DNA from: Deinococcus hopiensis KR-140
Lineage (GTDB): Bacteria; Deinococcota; Deinococci; Deinococcales; Deinococcaceae
DNA: 64,000 nt
Assembly: GCA_943327755.2 (NCBI GenBank)
Contig: CALPYF020000001.1
Span: 1-64,000, forward strand
Direction of reading: 5' to 3'
Of the stretch, positions 32,785 to 50,507 are shown in pieces; the first letter of the stretch is position 1, and the number at the start of each line of letters is the position of its first letter. The position numbers were made by a program, and so were the translations under genes. The notes under the pieces were generated by a model. That model saw only the letters and a list, made by a program, of their open reading frames with translations. It was not told the DNA's origin and did not search any database.

Positions 32785-33819
32785 TCAGAATGTCCGGGTC
32801 ACCACCTGCCCGGCCTGCCCCAGCGGTTGCCCGGGCGCGCCGTTCACACTGACGTTCACTGCCGCCGCGTTCCCTGTGCGGATGGTCACGCCGGCCGCGA
32901 AGGTCTTCACGGTGCCAGCAGCCGGGGTGCCCTCGAAGACGATGCGGCCGCCCGCGTCCGTCACGCGGGTCCAGGACGGCCCGCTGTACGTGATCTTCAC
33001 GGCCGGCGCCGTCTGAGCGGCCGGCTTGGCGGGGCTGGTTGAGGTGCCCGTACCCTGTGGGGGGCTGGTCTGTGCGGCACTGGTCTGTGGGGCACTGGGC
33101 CGGGCAGCCGTGGGGCGGGCCGGGGCGACCTGCGCGGCGTCACTGAGGACGCTGGGCGTCCCGGTGGGTTTTAGGATCACGCGCAGATCACGGCTGCGGC
33201 TGAGATCCACCGTCTGACGCAGCGCCTGACGTCCGGTCAGTTCCACGCGCAGTTCTGCCTGCGTCCGGGCGTCGGCCGGGAAGGCCAGCACGGGCGCGGC
33301 GCCCAGGTCGCGGTTGTCCAGATACACCCGCGCGCCCGGGGGGGTGACCTTCACGGTCAGGCGTACCGTGCGGGCCGCCGGCGTGGTGTCGGGCGTCACG
33401 GTCGTCTCGCTGGGGTCGGTGGCGGTCGGTGCGGCGCGGCTCTGTAGCACGTACCCGCCCAGGGCCGCGCCCAGCAGGGCCACGCCGAGCAGCGCCAGCA
33501 GGGGGCCGCGCCCGCGGCGCGGCGATGTGGACCGCCGGCTGCGGGCCGGGTGGGCCGGCGTGCGCGGCCCGGCACTGCCCGCAGGGGCAGGCATCACCCG
33601 GTCGAAGTCCGCCAGGAGCGGCGCGGGATCCAGGCCCAGTTCCCGCGCGTACCGGCCCAGGTACGAGCGGGCGAAGGTGCGTTCGGGGAGCGCCGACAGG
33701 TTCCCGTCCTCCAGGGCCAGCAGGTAGTCACCACGGATCTTGGTACGTAGGGCCACGTCCTGTGTGCTGAAGCCCAGGTTCTCGCGGGCCTGTCGAAGGG
33801 CGGCTCCAAAACTGGTCAC
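32785..33819 (-). CDS. RodZ-like helix-turn-helix membrane protein
   Basis: The 344-residue protein starts with a Cro/RodZ-type HTH domain (FGAALRQARENLGFSTQDVA, IRGDYLLALEDGNLSALPER, YLGRYARELGLDP), then a basic stretch, one transmembrane helix (LLALLGVALLGAALGGYVL, about residues 108-126), a PEGA-like beta segment (TPPGARVYLDNRDLGAAPVL) and a C-terminal DUF4115-like part. RodZ links MreB to the cell wall in rods; Deinococcus cells are often cocci, so the role here may differ. The start is GTG 33819. Confidence 0.8.
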   Translation of the reverse strand: MTSFGAALRQARENLGFSTQDVALRTKIRGDYLLALEDGNLSALPERTFARSYLGRYARELGLDPAPLLADFDRVMPAPAGSAGPRTPAHPARSRRSTSPRRGRGPLLALLGVALLGAALGGYVLQSRAAPTATDPSETTVTPDTTPAARTVRLTVKVTPPGARVYLDNRDLGAAPVLAFPADARTQAELRVELTGRQALRQTVDLSRSRDLRVILKPTGTPSVLSDAAQVAPARPTAARPSAPQTSAAQTSPPQGTGTSTSPAKPAAQTAPAVKITYSGPSWTRVTDAGGRIVFEGTPAAGTVKTFAAGVTIRTGNAAAVNVSVNGAPGQPLGQAGQVVTRTF

Positions 33820-33920
33820 AGTACGGTCCAGAGTAGCGCATCCGGTCGTACCGGACCCGCAACGGCGCGACCGGGAGCCTGCCGCGCAGCAGACTCCCGG
33901 TCGGGGTGGTGCGGTGTGCT

Positions 33921-36787
<2,867 letters not shown>

Positions 36788-36793
36788 TTTCCT

Positions 36794-36799
36794 ATTGTA
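36794..36799 (-). promoter_or_regulatory. -10 box of leaderless permease gene
   Basis: On the minus strand TACAAT (36799-36794) is followed by 6 bases and then the GTG start at 36787, so the transcript would begin at the start codon. No good -35 hexamer is visible 17 bases upstream. Confidence 0.5.
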
Positions 36800-36895
36800 C
36801 GGGGTTTCAGGCAAGTCTGGACAGGTGCGCAGCCCCCGGCGATGGGGGTGAAGGCGGCACCCGTCCCGGGCCAGCCTGCTATCCTCGAGGGCGCT

Positions 36896-37312
36896 ATGGA
36901 ACGCACCTTTGCCATGATCAAACCCGACGGCGTCCGCCGCGGCCTGACCCCCGAAATTCTCGCCCGCATCCAGCGCAAGGGCTACCGCGTGGTGGGCCTC
37001 AAGCAGATGGTCATCGCCCGCGAGACCGCCGAAGCGCACTACGGCGAGCACAAGGAGCGCCCCTTCTTCGGTGAACTGGTGGACTTCATCACCGGCGGTC
37101 CCGTCGTCGCCATCGCCCTGGAAGGCGAGAACGCCATCGCCGGCTGGCGCGCCATGATGGGCGCCACCAACCCAGCCAACGCCGCCCCCGGCAGCATCCG
37201 CGCGGACTTCGCCACCACCACCGGCGAGAACGTCACGCACGGCAGCGACAGCACCGAGAGCGCCGCGCGCGAACTGGCCCTGTTCTTCCAGGACGGCGAA
37301 CTGCTCGCCTGA
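36896..37312 (+). CDS. ndk: Nucleoside diphosphate kinase
   Basis: The 138-residue enzyme transfers the terminal phosphate among nucleotides. It has MERTFAMIKPDGVRRGLTPE, the Kpn-loop region, and the active-site histidine in NVTHGSDSTESAARELALFF. A TATCCT box lies 10 bases before the ATG, so the leader is very short. It diverges from the nucleoside-type ABC permeases, a functional link in nucleotide metabolism. Confidence 0.97.
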   Translation: MERTFAMIKPDGVRRGLTPEILARIQRKGYRVVGLKQMVIARETAEAHYGEHKERPFFGELVDFITGGPVVAIALEGENAIAGWRAMMGATNPANAAPGSIRADFATTTGENVTHGSDSTESAARELALFFQDGELLA

Positions 37313-37330
37313 GCCCCGCGCCCCCGCGCG

Positions 37331-37363
37331 CCGCGCCCCGCCTCCACCGTGAGCGGGGCGCGG
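37331..37363 (+). terminator. Terminator after ndk
   Basis: CCGCGCCCCGC (37331-37341) and GCGGGGCGCGG (37353-37363) form an 11-bp perfect stem 18 bases after the ndk stop. The T tract is absent. It overlaps the region where a longer start of the next gene would lie and argues against that longer start. Confidence 0.6.
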
Positions 37364-37469
37364 CCTGCGTATGCCCCCAGCGAGTGGAGTCGACGCCTTC
37401 ACGGGCTTCGTGCGAGAATCCACATCAGGTCATGCGCAGAGTGCTGTCCGTACCCGGAGTGACGATCAA

Positions 37470-38507
37470 TTGAACAGACTGCCGCTCCTGCAACTGCTGC
37501 AACGCCACCGTGTCATGGTCGTGTGGACCGCCAGCATCGCGTACGTGTGCTACGCCGCTCTGACGGCCGCCGTCGATCCCCCGCGTGAGGGCTGGGCGGC
37601 GCTGAGCAACCCCAAGAACATCGCTGCGATCGTGGCCGTCCTGACCGCCGCCGCGACCCTCTGGCGGCCCCGGCACGTGCAGAACATCTACGCTGTGACC
37701 AGCGTCGGGTACCTGCTGGTCGCCATCCTGGAAATCCCGCGCGCCGTCGCGTGGGGGGACATGCCCTTTCACCTCACGCTGTGGCTCACGCTGAACGTGC
37801 TCGTGTCGTACCTGATCTTCGGGTCGCGCCTCGGGACCGGCGTGAACGTCGTGACCATCCTGACCATGCTGGTCAGCGTGCTCATGAACGGCCCCGTGGC
37901 GCCCAGCAACCTGGCCGACTGGGTGACGGCGATGATCGTCATGACGGCCGCAGGTGTGATCGCGTACCTGACGGTGACGTTCGTCGAGCAGAACCTCAGC
38001 GCCGACCTGCACGCCACCGAGCGCCTGCGCGCCGCGCGCAAGGACGCCCTGACTGAGGTGCTGGGCCGCAGCGCCACCGAGGAAGAACTGGAGCGCAGCA
38101 TCCAGCAGGCCGTGAAGAACCGCGCGCCGCTGAGCATCATCGTGACCGACATCGACCACTTCAAACGCGTGAACGACGTGCACGGGCACGGCACCGGGGA
38201 CGACGTGCTGCGTTCCTTCGGCAAGCGGCTGCGCCGCAGTGTGGGCGGCTCGGGCGGGCAGGTGGGTCGCTGGGGGGGCGAGGAATTCCTGGTGATCCTG
38301 CCCGGTCTGGCCCGACCCGACGCGCTGGCGGTCGCCGAGCGGCTGCGCGCCGAGGTGGCGGGCGAACCCATCGCGGGCCTGGACGTCACCGCGAGTTTCG
38401 GCGTGGGCTCCCTGCGCGGCGCGGAGGACAACGCCGAGGATCTGTTCGCCCGTGCCGACAGCGCCATGTACAACGCCAAACGCAACGGCCGCAACTCGGT
38501 CCGCTGA
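37470..38507 (+). CDS. Membrane-bound diguanylate cyclase
   Basis: The 345-residue protein has about six N-terminal hydrophobic helices (residues 15-185: VMVVWTASIAYVCYAALTAA, NIAAIVAVLTAAATLW, HLTLWLTLNVLVSYLIFG and others). A GGDEF domain follows, with TDIDHFKRVND and active-site GGEEF (269-273). It would make cyclic di-GMP from two GTP. No EAL domain is present. The preferred start is TTG 37470 with GGAG at 37456-37459; the ATG at 37371 is only 7 bases beyond the ndk terminator. Confidence 0.85.
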   Translation: MNRLPLLQLLQRHRVMVVWTASIAYVCYAALTAAVDPPREGWAALSNPKNIAAIVAVLTAAATLWRPRHVQNIYAVTSVGYLLVAILEIPRAVAWGDMPFHLTLWLTLNVLVSYLIFGSRLGTGVNVVTILTMLVSVLMNGPVAPSNLADWVTAMIVMTAAGVIAYLTVTFVEQNLSADLHATERLRAARKDALTEVLGRSATEEELERSIQQAVKNRAPLSIIVTDIDHFKRVNDVHGHGTGDDVLRSFGKRLRRSVGGSGGQVGRWGGEEFLVILPGLARPDALAVAERLRAEVAGEPIAGLDVTASFGVGSLRGAEDNAEDLFARADSAMYNAKRNGRNSVR

Positions 38508-38519
38508 GCGGCGCGCCCG

Positions 38520-38993
38520 TCAGCGGCGGAAGGCGGGCAGCAGCGTGGCCTCCTCCTGCGTGACGTACCCGCGCGTGACCACCCGCAGGCCCTGCCCGGT
38601 CGTCAGGATCAGCGTGTCGGCCAGCCGAGAGCCTGCCGCCGGGTGCAGCGCCTCGCCCTGCGGCGTCGTCACCGTCTGCGCGTCCGGCCCGGCGAGGTCC
38701 TGCGCGGTGAACCGCGGCGACCGGATGTCCAGCATCCAGCTCAGGGGCCGCGCGTCACTGTCGTACTGCACGACCACCCCGGCGGCGTCCAGCGGCGGGC
38801 GGCTGGTCCAGGTGGCGCGGCGCAGCCCACCCCCGATCCGCTCGCGCGAGTCGGCCTGCGCGTCGAACGACCCGGTCGCCGTGAACAGCGTCCTGGCGAC
38901 CAGATCCTCGCCCCCCGCCCCGTCCCTGGCCACCCCGCCGGGCTTGCAGGCAGTCAGGAGCAGCAGGGGCAGCAGCAGGTGAGCAGGACGCAT
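38520..38993 (-). CDS. Putative lipoprotein of unknown function
   Basis: The 157-residue protein begins MRPAHLLLPLLLLTACKPGG, a lipoprotein signal with lipobox LTAC. The mature part has no recognised domain; it contains two short beta-rich stretches (ARTLFTATGSFDAQ, GVVVQYDSDARPLSWMLDI). It converges on the diguanylate cyclase gene with a 12-base gap. A longer start at 39026 would bury the signal peptide and is rejected. Confidence 0.7.
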   Translation of the reverse strand: MRPAHLLLPLLLLTACKPGGVARDGAGGEDLVARTLFTATGSFDAQADSRERIGGGLRRATWTSRPPLDAAGVVVQYDSDARPLSWMLDIRSPRFTAQDLAGPDAQTVTTPQGEALHPAAGSRLADTLILTTGQGLRVVTRGYVTQEEATLLPAFRR

Positions 38994-39068
38994 GCTCCCG
39001 AACGTACACCCGTTCCGGCAGGGCATCTGTCATGCGACGCGCCAATCCGGGCCGTGCCAGCATGGAGT

Positions 39069-39392
39069 GTGAGCCCCCACCACCTCGCCCTGCTGATCAC
39101 CGCCGCGCTGCTGAGCACGCTGCTGGCGCTGGGCCTGAGCCTGCAACTGGGCTGGCGGCGCGACGCGGCCCGCTGGCCGCACCACGCACTGTTCTTCCTG
39201 ACTTGCGCCGGGACGCTGCTCAGCCTGGGACTGGCGTGGCGCGCCGGGGCCGCCGCGTGGGCACTGCTGCCCGCGCTGGCGCTGCTGCTGAGCATGCCCC
39301 GCACCCGCCCGGGCCGCGCCGACCACTGGCAGCGCGCCCTGCTCGGCGCCGCCGCCTTCACCGCCGGAGCCCTGACCGCCTGGAGCACCTGA
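39069..39392 (+). CDS. Small membrane protein, unrecognised
   Basis: The 107-residue frame from GTG 39069 has three hydrophobic segments (LALLITAALLSTLLALGLSL, HALFFLTCAGTLLSLGLAW, AAAWALLPALALLLSM). No family is recognised. No clear ribosome binding site is seen. It is divergent from the lipoprotein gene and 43 bases before the nitroreductase-like gene. The hydrophobic pattern and codon use make it plausible, but the start is uncertain. Confidence 0.55.
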   Translation: MSPHHLALLITAALLSTLLALGLSLQLGWRRDAARWPHHALFFLTCAGTLLSLGLAWRAGAAAWALLPALALLLSMPRTRPGRADHWQRALLGAAAFTAGALTAWST

Positions 39393-39435
39393 CCGGTCCA
39401 TGCGGCCAACCTGCCTGCGCTGCTAGCCTGCCCGC

Positions 39436-40218
39436 ATGGACCTGATCGACGGCATGCTCGCGCGGCGCACCACCAACGGCCCCTTCCGCCCGGACCCGGT
39501 CAGCCGCGAGCACCAGCACCTGCTGATGCGGGTCGCGCAGGCGGCCCCCAGCCACTTCAACAGCCAGCCGTGGCGTTTCGTGCTCATCGAGAACCCGGAC
39601 ACCATCGGGCAGGTTGCCGCCATCGCCGGTCAGAGCATGACCGAACTCATCGAGGGCGGCGTGTTCTTCGAACGCTACCGCCGCTACTTCCGCTTCACCG
39701 AGAAGGAAATGCAGGAGCGGCGCGACGGCATCCACATCGACCACCTGCCCGGCCCGCTGAAACCCTTCACGCGGCAGGTATTCAGCGACGCCGGCCTGAA
39801 ACTCATGCGGCAACTCGGCGTGCCGAAAAAGCTCGGAGAGGACAACCGCAAACTCGTCGCAGGCAGCCCCCTGCTGCTGGCCGTCCTGCTCGACAAGGGC
39901 GAGTACCGCCCCGGCGAACTGTCCGGCTTCTACTCCGTGTTCGGCATGGGCGCCGCCATGGAAAACATCTGGAACGCGGTGGGCGCGCTCGGCATGGGCA
40001 TCCAGTTCGTCAGCACGCCCATGGAGATCCTCCGCCACTGGCAGGCCATCCAGGACCTCCTGCGCGTCCCCGCCGACCTGGAACTCATGGCCGTGTACCG
40101 CCTGGGGTACCTGCCGCCCGATCAGGCGCGGCCCAGCATCGACTGGAGTAGCCGCCACCGCAAACGCCTCAATCAGTTCGTGTATCGCGACACCTGCGAG
40201 CAGCCCGAACGCGAGTGA
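39436..40218 (+). CDS. Nitroreductase family protein
   Basis: The 260-residue protein has the FMN-binding nitroreductase pattern: RRTTNGPFRPDPVSREH, APSHFNSQPWRFVLIENPD near residue 37, the middle insertion with YRRYFRFTEKEMQERRDGI, and GMGAAMENIWNAVGALGMGI. Family members reduce nitro or quinone compounds with NAD(P)H. TAGCCT lies 6 bases before the ATG, so it is probably leaderless. Confidence 0.85.
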   Translation: MDLIDGMLARRTTNGPFRPDPVSREHQHLLMRVAQAAPSHFNSQPWRFVLIENPDTIGQVAAIAGQSMTELIEGGVFFERYRRYFRFTEKEMQERRDGIHIDHLPGPLKPFTRQVFSDAGLKLMRQLGVPKKLGEDNRKLVAGSPLLLAVLLDKGEYRPGELSGFYSVFGMGAAMENIWNAVGALGMGIQFVSTPMEILRHWQAIQDLLRVPADLELMAVYRLGYLPPDQARPSIDWSSRHRKRLNQFVYRDTCEQPERE

Positions 40219-40454
40219 TCCGGCGTCCGTCGGTGTCGTGGCCCACCCGGCCCGTCACCGGACCGCCACTTTCATGCCTGGAGGGGCCTTCTGCTCCTTC
40301 TCTGTGGGGCCTCTCTGCGGGTCGCGTCCGCTCGGCGTGACTGGTGGAGGCACACCACGGCACCGGAGGCCACGCGACTTCACCCTCCCTTGAGGAAACT
40401 GCCACGCGCCCGGGCGGGCACTCGGCGCAGAATGCCTCCCTGGAGGGCACCACC

Positions 40455-41357
<903 letters not shown>

Positions 41358-41495
41358 CCGCCCAGCGTTCCCGCCTCACCGCGCCCCCGTTTCCTGACGG
41401 TGAGGCGCGGTGAGCCGTGCATAGACGTTTGCTGAACCCCCAACCGTGGCGCGTGTCCCCCCTCAACCCGGGCAAAGTCGCGCAGAATGCGGCGC

Positions 41496-42554
41496 ATGCC
41501 CCTTACCCCCCACCTGCGCGCCCTCGTGACGGGCACGCCCCCGCACCTGACGCCGCAGACGCAGGTGCAGGAGGCCGCCCGCACCCTCTTCCCGCGCATG
41601 GCGGCCCGCCCGCAACTGCTGGACGTCTTCACGAACGCCATGATCGACACGCGCGCCCTGGCCCGCCCGCTCGAGTGGTACCTCACCCCGCGCGGCTTCG
41701 GCGAGAAGAACGCCGTCTTCGTGCAGGAAGCCCGCGCCCTGACCCGTAGGCTGGCCAGGGAAGCGCTGGACGCCGCGCAGATCGAAGCGGCCGACGTGGA
41801 CGCCGTGGTCGTCGTGAACACCAGCGGCATCAGCGCCCCCAGCCTCGACGCCGACCTGATCGAGCACCTGGGCATCAACCGGCACGCCGCGCGACTGCCC
41901 GTGTGGGGCCTGGGCTGTGCCGGAGGAGCCAGCGGTCTCGCCCGCGCCGCCGACCTCGTCCGCGCCGGGTACCGCCGCGTGCTGTACGTCGCCGTGGAAC
42001 TGTGCAGCCTGACCCTCGTGCACGGCGACGAGACCAAGAGCAACTTCGTCGGCACCGCCCTGTTCTCCGACGGAGGCGCCGCCGCCGTCCTCACCCACCC
42101 CGACGAACCCGGCCCCGCCCCCCTGGCCGAACTGTGCGGCGCGTACTCCACCCTGATCGAGGACAGCGAGGACATCATGGGCTGGGACGTCGTGGACGAG
42201 GGCCTGAAAGTCCGCTTCAGCCGCGACATCCCCACCCTGGTGCGCGGCATGATGCAGGGGAACGTCCAGGCCGCCCTGAGCGCGCACGGCTGGAGCCCCA
42301 CGCAGGTCGGCACGTACGTCGTCCACCCCGGCGGCGTGAAAGTCCTCAGCGCCTACGAGGAGGCCCTGAACCTCCCCGCCGGAGCGCTCGACGCCAGCCG
42401 CCACGTCCTGCGCCACTACGGCAACATGAGCAGCGTCACCGTCCTGTTCGTGCTGCAGGAAACTCTGCGCGCCCAGCCGCAGGGCCGCGCCCTCCTGAGC
42501 GCCATGGGCCCCGGCTTCAGCGCCGAACACGTCCTCCTGAACTTCCCCGGCTGA
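41496..42554 (+). CDS. Type III polyketide synthase (chalcone synthase-like)
   Basis: The 352-residue protein has the thiolase-like fold and the catalytic triad of type III PKS: C141 in WGLGCAGGASGL, H277 in VVHPGGVKVL and N310 in YGNMSSVTVLFVL. Such enzymes make alkylpyrones or resorcinols from acyl-CoA and malonyl-CoA. There is no adjacent methyltransferase or oxidase gene. A second possible start, ATG 41487, adds three residues. CAGAAT 7 bases before 41496 suggests a leaderless start there. Confidence 0.9.
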   Translation: MPLTPHLRALVTGTPPHLTPQTQVQEAARTLFPRMAARPQLLDVFTNAMIDTRALARPLEWYLTPRGFGEKNAVFVQEARALTRRLAREALDAAQIEAADVDAVVVVNTSGISAPSLDADLIEHLGINRHAARLPVWGLGCAGGASGLARAADLVRAGYRRVLYVAVELCSLTLVHGDETKSNFVGTALFSDGGAAAVLTHPDEPGPAPLAELCGAYSTLIEDSEDIMGWDVVDEGLKVRFSRDIPTLVRGMMQGNVQAALSAHGWSPTQVGTYVVHPGGVKVLSAYEEALNLPAGALDASRHVLRHYGNMSSVTVLFVLQETLRAQPQGRALLSAMGPGFSAEHVLLNFPG

Positions 42555-42557
42555 CGG

Positions 42558-43802
42558 TTACTGGCGGTTCAGCTCCTGTCTCGCCTCCGCGTATCCGGGG
42601 CGCAGGCGGAGTGCTTCGCGGTACGCGGCCTGCGCCTCGGCGGTGCGGCCCAGGCCGGTCAGGGCGCGGGCGCGCCAGTAGTGCGCTTCCTCATGCGTGG
42701 GGACCGAGCGCAGCACCGCGCCCGTCAGGGTGAGGACACGCGCGTACTGACCGGTGCGGGTGTACGCCTCCAGGGGCCCGAACGAGTACCACAGCGCGCG
42801 CCACGGCAGCCCGCCCTGCACCCACGCGGGCCGGGTCGGGTCGAGGGCGCGGTCGGGCGCGGCAGCGAATGCCCGGTCGAAGGTGCGCGCGGCGGCGCGG
42901 GCGTCCCCCGCGTCCAGTTGCGCCTGCCCCAGGGTCAGGAACCCCACCGCGTCGTTGCGCCGTTCCGCCTCGCGCCCGGCGACCCGTAGCGTCTCGGCCT
43001 GCTCCTGTGCGCGGTCGGCCCGCCAGTCCAGCACGCCCGCCAGGGCCGCCCGTTTCGACGGTGGTGTGACGATCAGGTACGTGCGCCCGAAGGACCGCCA
43101 CAGCTCGTCGAACTTGGCGTAGTCCATCCGCAGCGGCCCCAGGTACGAGTCCAGCGCGCTGAACTGCCCAGCCCCGTCGTCGTACCCGGTCAGCAGGCGG
43201 TAGTGCCCCATGCCGCCCGAGTCCGGCGTGACGAACCACGTCTCCACGATCACCGGGAAGCCCGACGCGAGCAGCGAGCGCAGCAGCGTCCGGTCCCCGC
43301 CGCGCGCGAGGTGCACGTCCATCCCCTGCGCCCGCGCGAACGCCGCGAGTTCCTCCGGCGAGACGTTCACGTCCCCCCGCGACGGCTTGAGTTTCGGGGC
43401 GATGTCGTACTGGTTCAGCGCGGAGCCCCAGCGGCTCAGGGCCATGCCGATCGTCACCGGACCGCAGTTGTTCAGCCGCTGGTACTCGTGCCGGATGCCC
43501 ATGACGCTGGCCCGCGCAGGCAGCACCTGGGACGGCGCAGCCGCAGGAGGCGCGGGCGTGACCTCCGGCGTGGGCGGCTGCACCTCCACTGGAGTAGGAG
43601 TGACCGGTTCCGGCGCAGGGTCCGGCTCCACGGGTTCTGGTGTGGGCTCCGTGGCGGGCGGCGGCAACGCAGGCACTGCTGGTTGCTCGACCGCAGCCGT
43701 CTGTGCCTCCGCACCCCACTGGAGGCGCGTGACACCGAACGCGGCCGCCCCCACGAGCAGGGCCGCCGTCACCAGCAGGGCAGGGGAACGCATCCCCTCC
43801 AT
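42558..43802 (-). CDS. Exported C39-like peptidase with TPR repeats
   Basis: The 414-residue protein has an N-terminal membrane anchor or signal (ALLVTAALLVGAAAFGV), a proline/glutamate-rich linker (residues 45-92), and a papain-like C39-type domain with C113 (NNCGPVTIGMAL), H200 (GMGHYRLLTGYDD) and D218 (ALDSYLG). About three TPR units follow in the last 130 residues. It may cleave or bind peptides at the cell surface. It converges on the PKS gene with only 3 bases between the stops. Confidence 0.8.
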   Translation of the reverse strand: MEGMRSPALLVTAALLVGAAAFGVTRLQWGAEAQTAAVEQPAVPALPPPATEPTPEPVEPDPAPEPVTPTPVEVQPPTPEVTPAPPAAAPSQVLPARASVMGIRHEYQRLNNCGPVTIGMALSRWGSALNQYDIAPKLKPSRGDVNVSPEELAAFARAQGMDVHLARGGDRTLLRSLLASGFPVIVETWFVTPDSGGMGHYRLLTGYDDGAGQFSALDSYLGPLRMDYAKFDELWRSFGRTYLIVTPPSKRAALAGVLDWRADRAQEQAETLRVAGREAERRNDAVGFLTLGQAQLDAGDARAAARTFDRAFAAAPDRALDPTRPAWVQGGLPWRALWYSFGPLEAYTRTGQYARVLTLTGAVLRSVPTHEEAHYWRARALTGLGRTAEAQAAYREALRLRPGYAEARQELNRQ

Positions 43803-44180
43803 CGTCCCCGCCCTTCATGATCCGCCCCTGAGGCGAAAAGGTCGCGCAGATCACGCTTCAGGCACGAATGTTCAGCAACGCCGAGAACCCCGCCCCTACT
43901 GAAGTTGGAAAAAGTAGAACCCTCTGGACCGCACCAAGGTTGGCTTGCCCCACTGGCGTCGTGGCAACCGAGCCCGTTGTGCGCGCAGCGCGCGGGGCGG
44001 ACGCAGCGAACCCGGAGGAGTGCAGCCCTACACGTGGCCGAACCCGCCCATGACCTGCCGATCACCTCAGAGAAATACCTGCCGAGCGCCGCGCCCGCTC
44101 CCCCTGCCCCTCTGGGGTAGGGGGCTGGGGGGTGGGGAGGCCCGCCGCCAGGCGCACCCCTTACGCGCGCACTTTATGGC
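43803..44180. other. Intergenic region, 378 bp, no gene seen
   Basis: No reading frame here has family signal or a convincing start. A hairpin at 44101-44123 (CCCCTGCCCC, loop tct, GGGGTAGGGG with one G-T pair) could terminate the minus-strand E1 operon that ends at 44181. The right half would be downstream of that operon and the left half upstream of the peptidase gene at 43802. Confidence 0.5.
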
Positions 44181-46372
<2,192 letters not shown>

Positions 46373-46521
46373 GAGGTCTCCTGTGAAGGGCGCGTGCGCG
46401 GGGTCTGAGGCGGCGGGTGCGGGCCGCGTCAGGGCGCGCGGCGCTGGTTCAGCAGCCGGTCACTGCGACGGGGCAGGCCGGAGGCGGGACAGGGCAGGAC
46501 GTCAGGCATGGCAGGGCAGGT

Positions 46522-46578
46522 GGGGCCGCGCGGCCCCGTCGGTATGAGAAGTGCCTCCCAGCGTAGCAGCCGGGAGGC
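46522..46578 (-). terminator. Palindrome and hairpin between DUF1304 and E1 genes
   Basis: Within the 246-base gap, GGGGCCGCGCGGCCCC (46522-46537) is a perfect 16-base palindrome. GCCTCCC (46552-46558) pairs with GGGAGGC (46572-46578). On the minus strand the second is followed by ACTTCT and may terminate the gltX-DUF1304 transcript; the first may be an operator for the E1 genes. Confidence 0.4.
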
Positions 46579-46618
46579 AAGGGAGCCAAACGAGCGTTTG
46601 GGAGGCGGGGACGGGCGC

Positions 46619-46968
46619 TCAGCGCGCTACGAGCACCGTCAGGATCGCCAGCGTAGCGGGCATCGTCTGGATGAACAGGATGCGGCGGTTCGCAGTGGCC
46701 GCGCCGTACAGGCCCGCGACCGCCACGCACGCCAGGAAGAACAGCTGAATCGCTGCCGAGCCCGTGATCAGGCCCCAGATCAGGCCCGCCGCCAGGAAAC
46801 CGTTGTACAGGCCCTGGTTGCCCGCCATGACGCGGGTCTGCGCCGCGAGTTCCGGCGTGGTCCCGAAGGCCTTCATGGCGCGCGGGGTGGTCCACAGGAA
46901 CATTTCCAGCACCATGATGTACACGTGCAGCAGGGCGATCAGGCCCACCAGAACCGCGGCGATCAGGG

Positions 46969-46972
<4 letters not shown>
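46619..46972 (-). CDS. DUF1304 family membrane protein
   Basis: The 117-residue protein has four hydrophobic helices (VLVGLIALLHVYIMVLEMFL, FLAAGLIWGLITG, LFFLACVAVAGLYGAAT, ATLAILTVLVA) and the family pattern MVLEMFLWTTPRAMKAFG, MAGNQGLYNGFLAAGL. The function is unknown. Its ATG overlaps the gltX stop (ATGA), so it is translated after gltX. Confidence 0.9.
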
Positions 46973-48390
<1,418 letters not shown>

Positions 48391-48514
48391 AGCGCACAGC
48401 ATACGAAAGGGGGGCGATGGGGAGTGGGAAGTGGGAAAAGAAGACCCCTCCGGCCCACGCGGGGTGGGGGAGGGGGTGTGCTCACAGCTCACAGCCCAGG
48501 GCGGAGAGCCGCGA

Positions 48515-49966
<1,452 letters not shown>

Positions 49967-50075
49967 GATGCGCGGAACGTACCACGCACCCCCGGACGGG
50001 ATTGTGCGACCTGCTGGGAATGGGTGTGCGGGGTGCGGGCACCTGAGGCAACCCGGCGGCTCTCCCGACCGTACT

Positions 50076-50417
50076 GTGGGTCAGATACAACCCGCCGCCG
50101 CCCGCACCGCCCTCCTGCCCATCCTGCTGCTGATCCCGGCCGCCGCCCTGACCCTGTGGATCGCCGGGGCCACCTTCGACGCGGAAGCCACGAGCGGCCT
50201 GATCCGCACGCTGCGGTACGTGGCCCTGAGCCCACTGCTGCTCATCACCGTCAACCGCCTGCCCTGGCCGACGTTCGCGCTGCTGTCCTGCGGGTGGATC
50301 AGTGGCGTCCTGACCGTCACCGCCGCGCTGGCGGGCACCGCCCACTGGATGCTCGGCGCGCCCGCGCTGCTGCTGGCGCTGGCCTGCGCCGCCGGATTCA
50401 TCCTGCTGCGCCGCTGA
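50076..50417 (+). CDS. Small membrane protein, unrecognised
   Basis: The 113-residue frame from GTG 50076 has four hydrophobic segments (TALLPILLLIPAAALTLWIA, YVALSPLLLITVN, LLSCGWISGVLTVTAALAG, APALLLALACAAGFILL). No family is recognised. Its TACTGT box at 50072-50077 overlaps the proposed start, so the start is uncertain. It is divergent from the ChlI-like ATPase gene. Confidence 0.5.
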   Translation: MGQIQPAAARTALLPILLLIPAAALTLWIAGATFDAEATSGLIRTLRYVALSPLLLITVNRLPWPTFALLSCGWISGVLTVTAALAGTAHWMLGAPALLLALACAAGFILLRR

Positions 50418-50507
50418 GTGCCTGCCGGCGACGGGCGCGCGACATGAGCAGAGGGACGGGCGCCAGGCTGGGCTGATGCCCGGGGCGGTCCGTGCCCCAA
50501 CCGCTCC

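Noticed and set aside
43569..43680. Proline-codon repeat in the peptidase gene
   Set aside because: Low-complexity linker between membrane anchor and C39-like domain, common in exported proteins.
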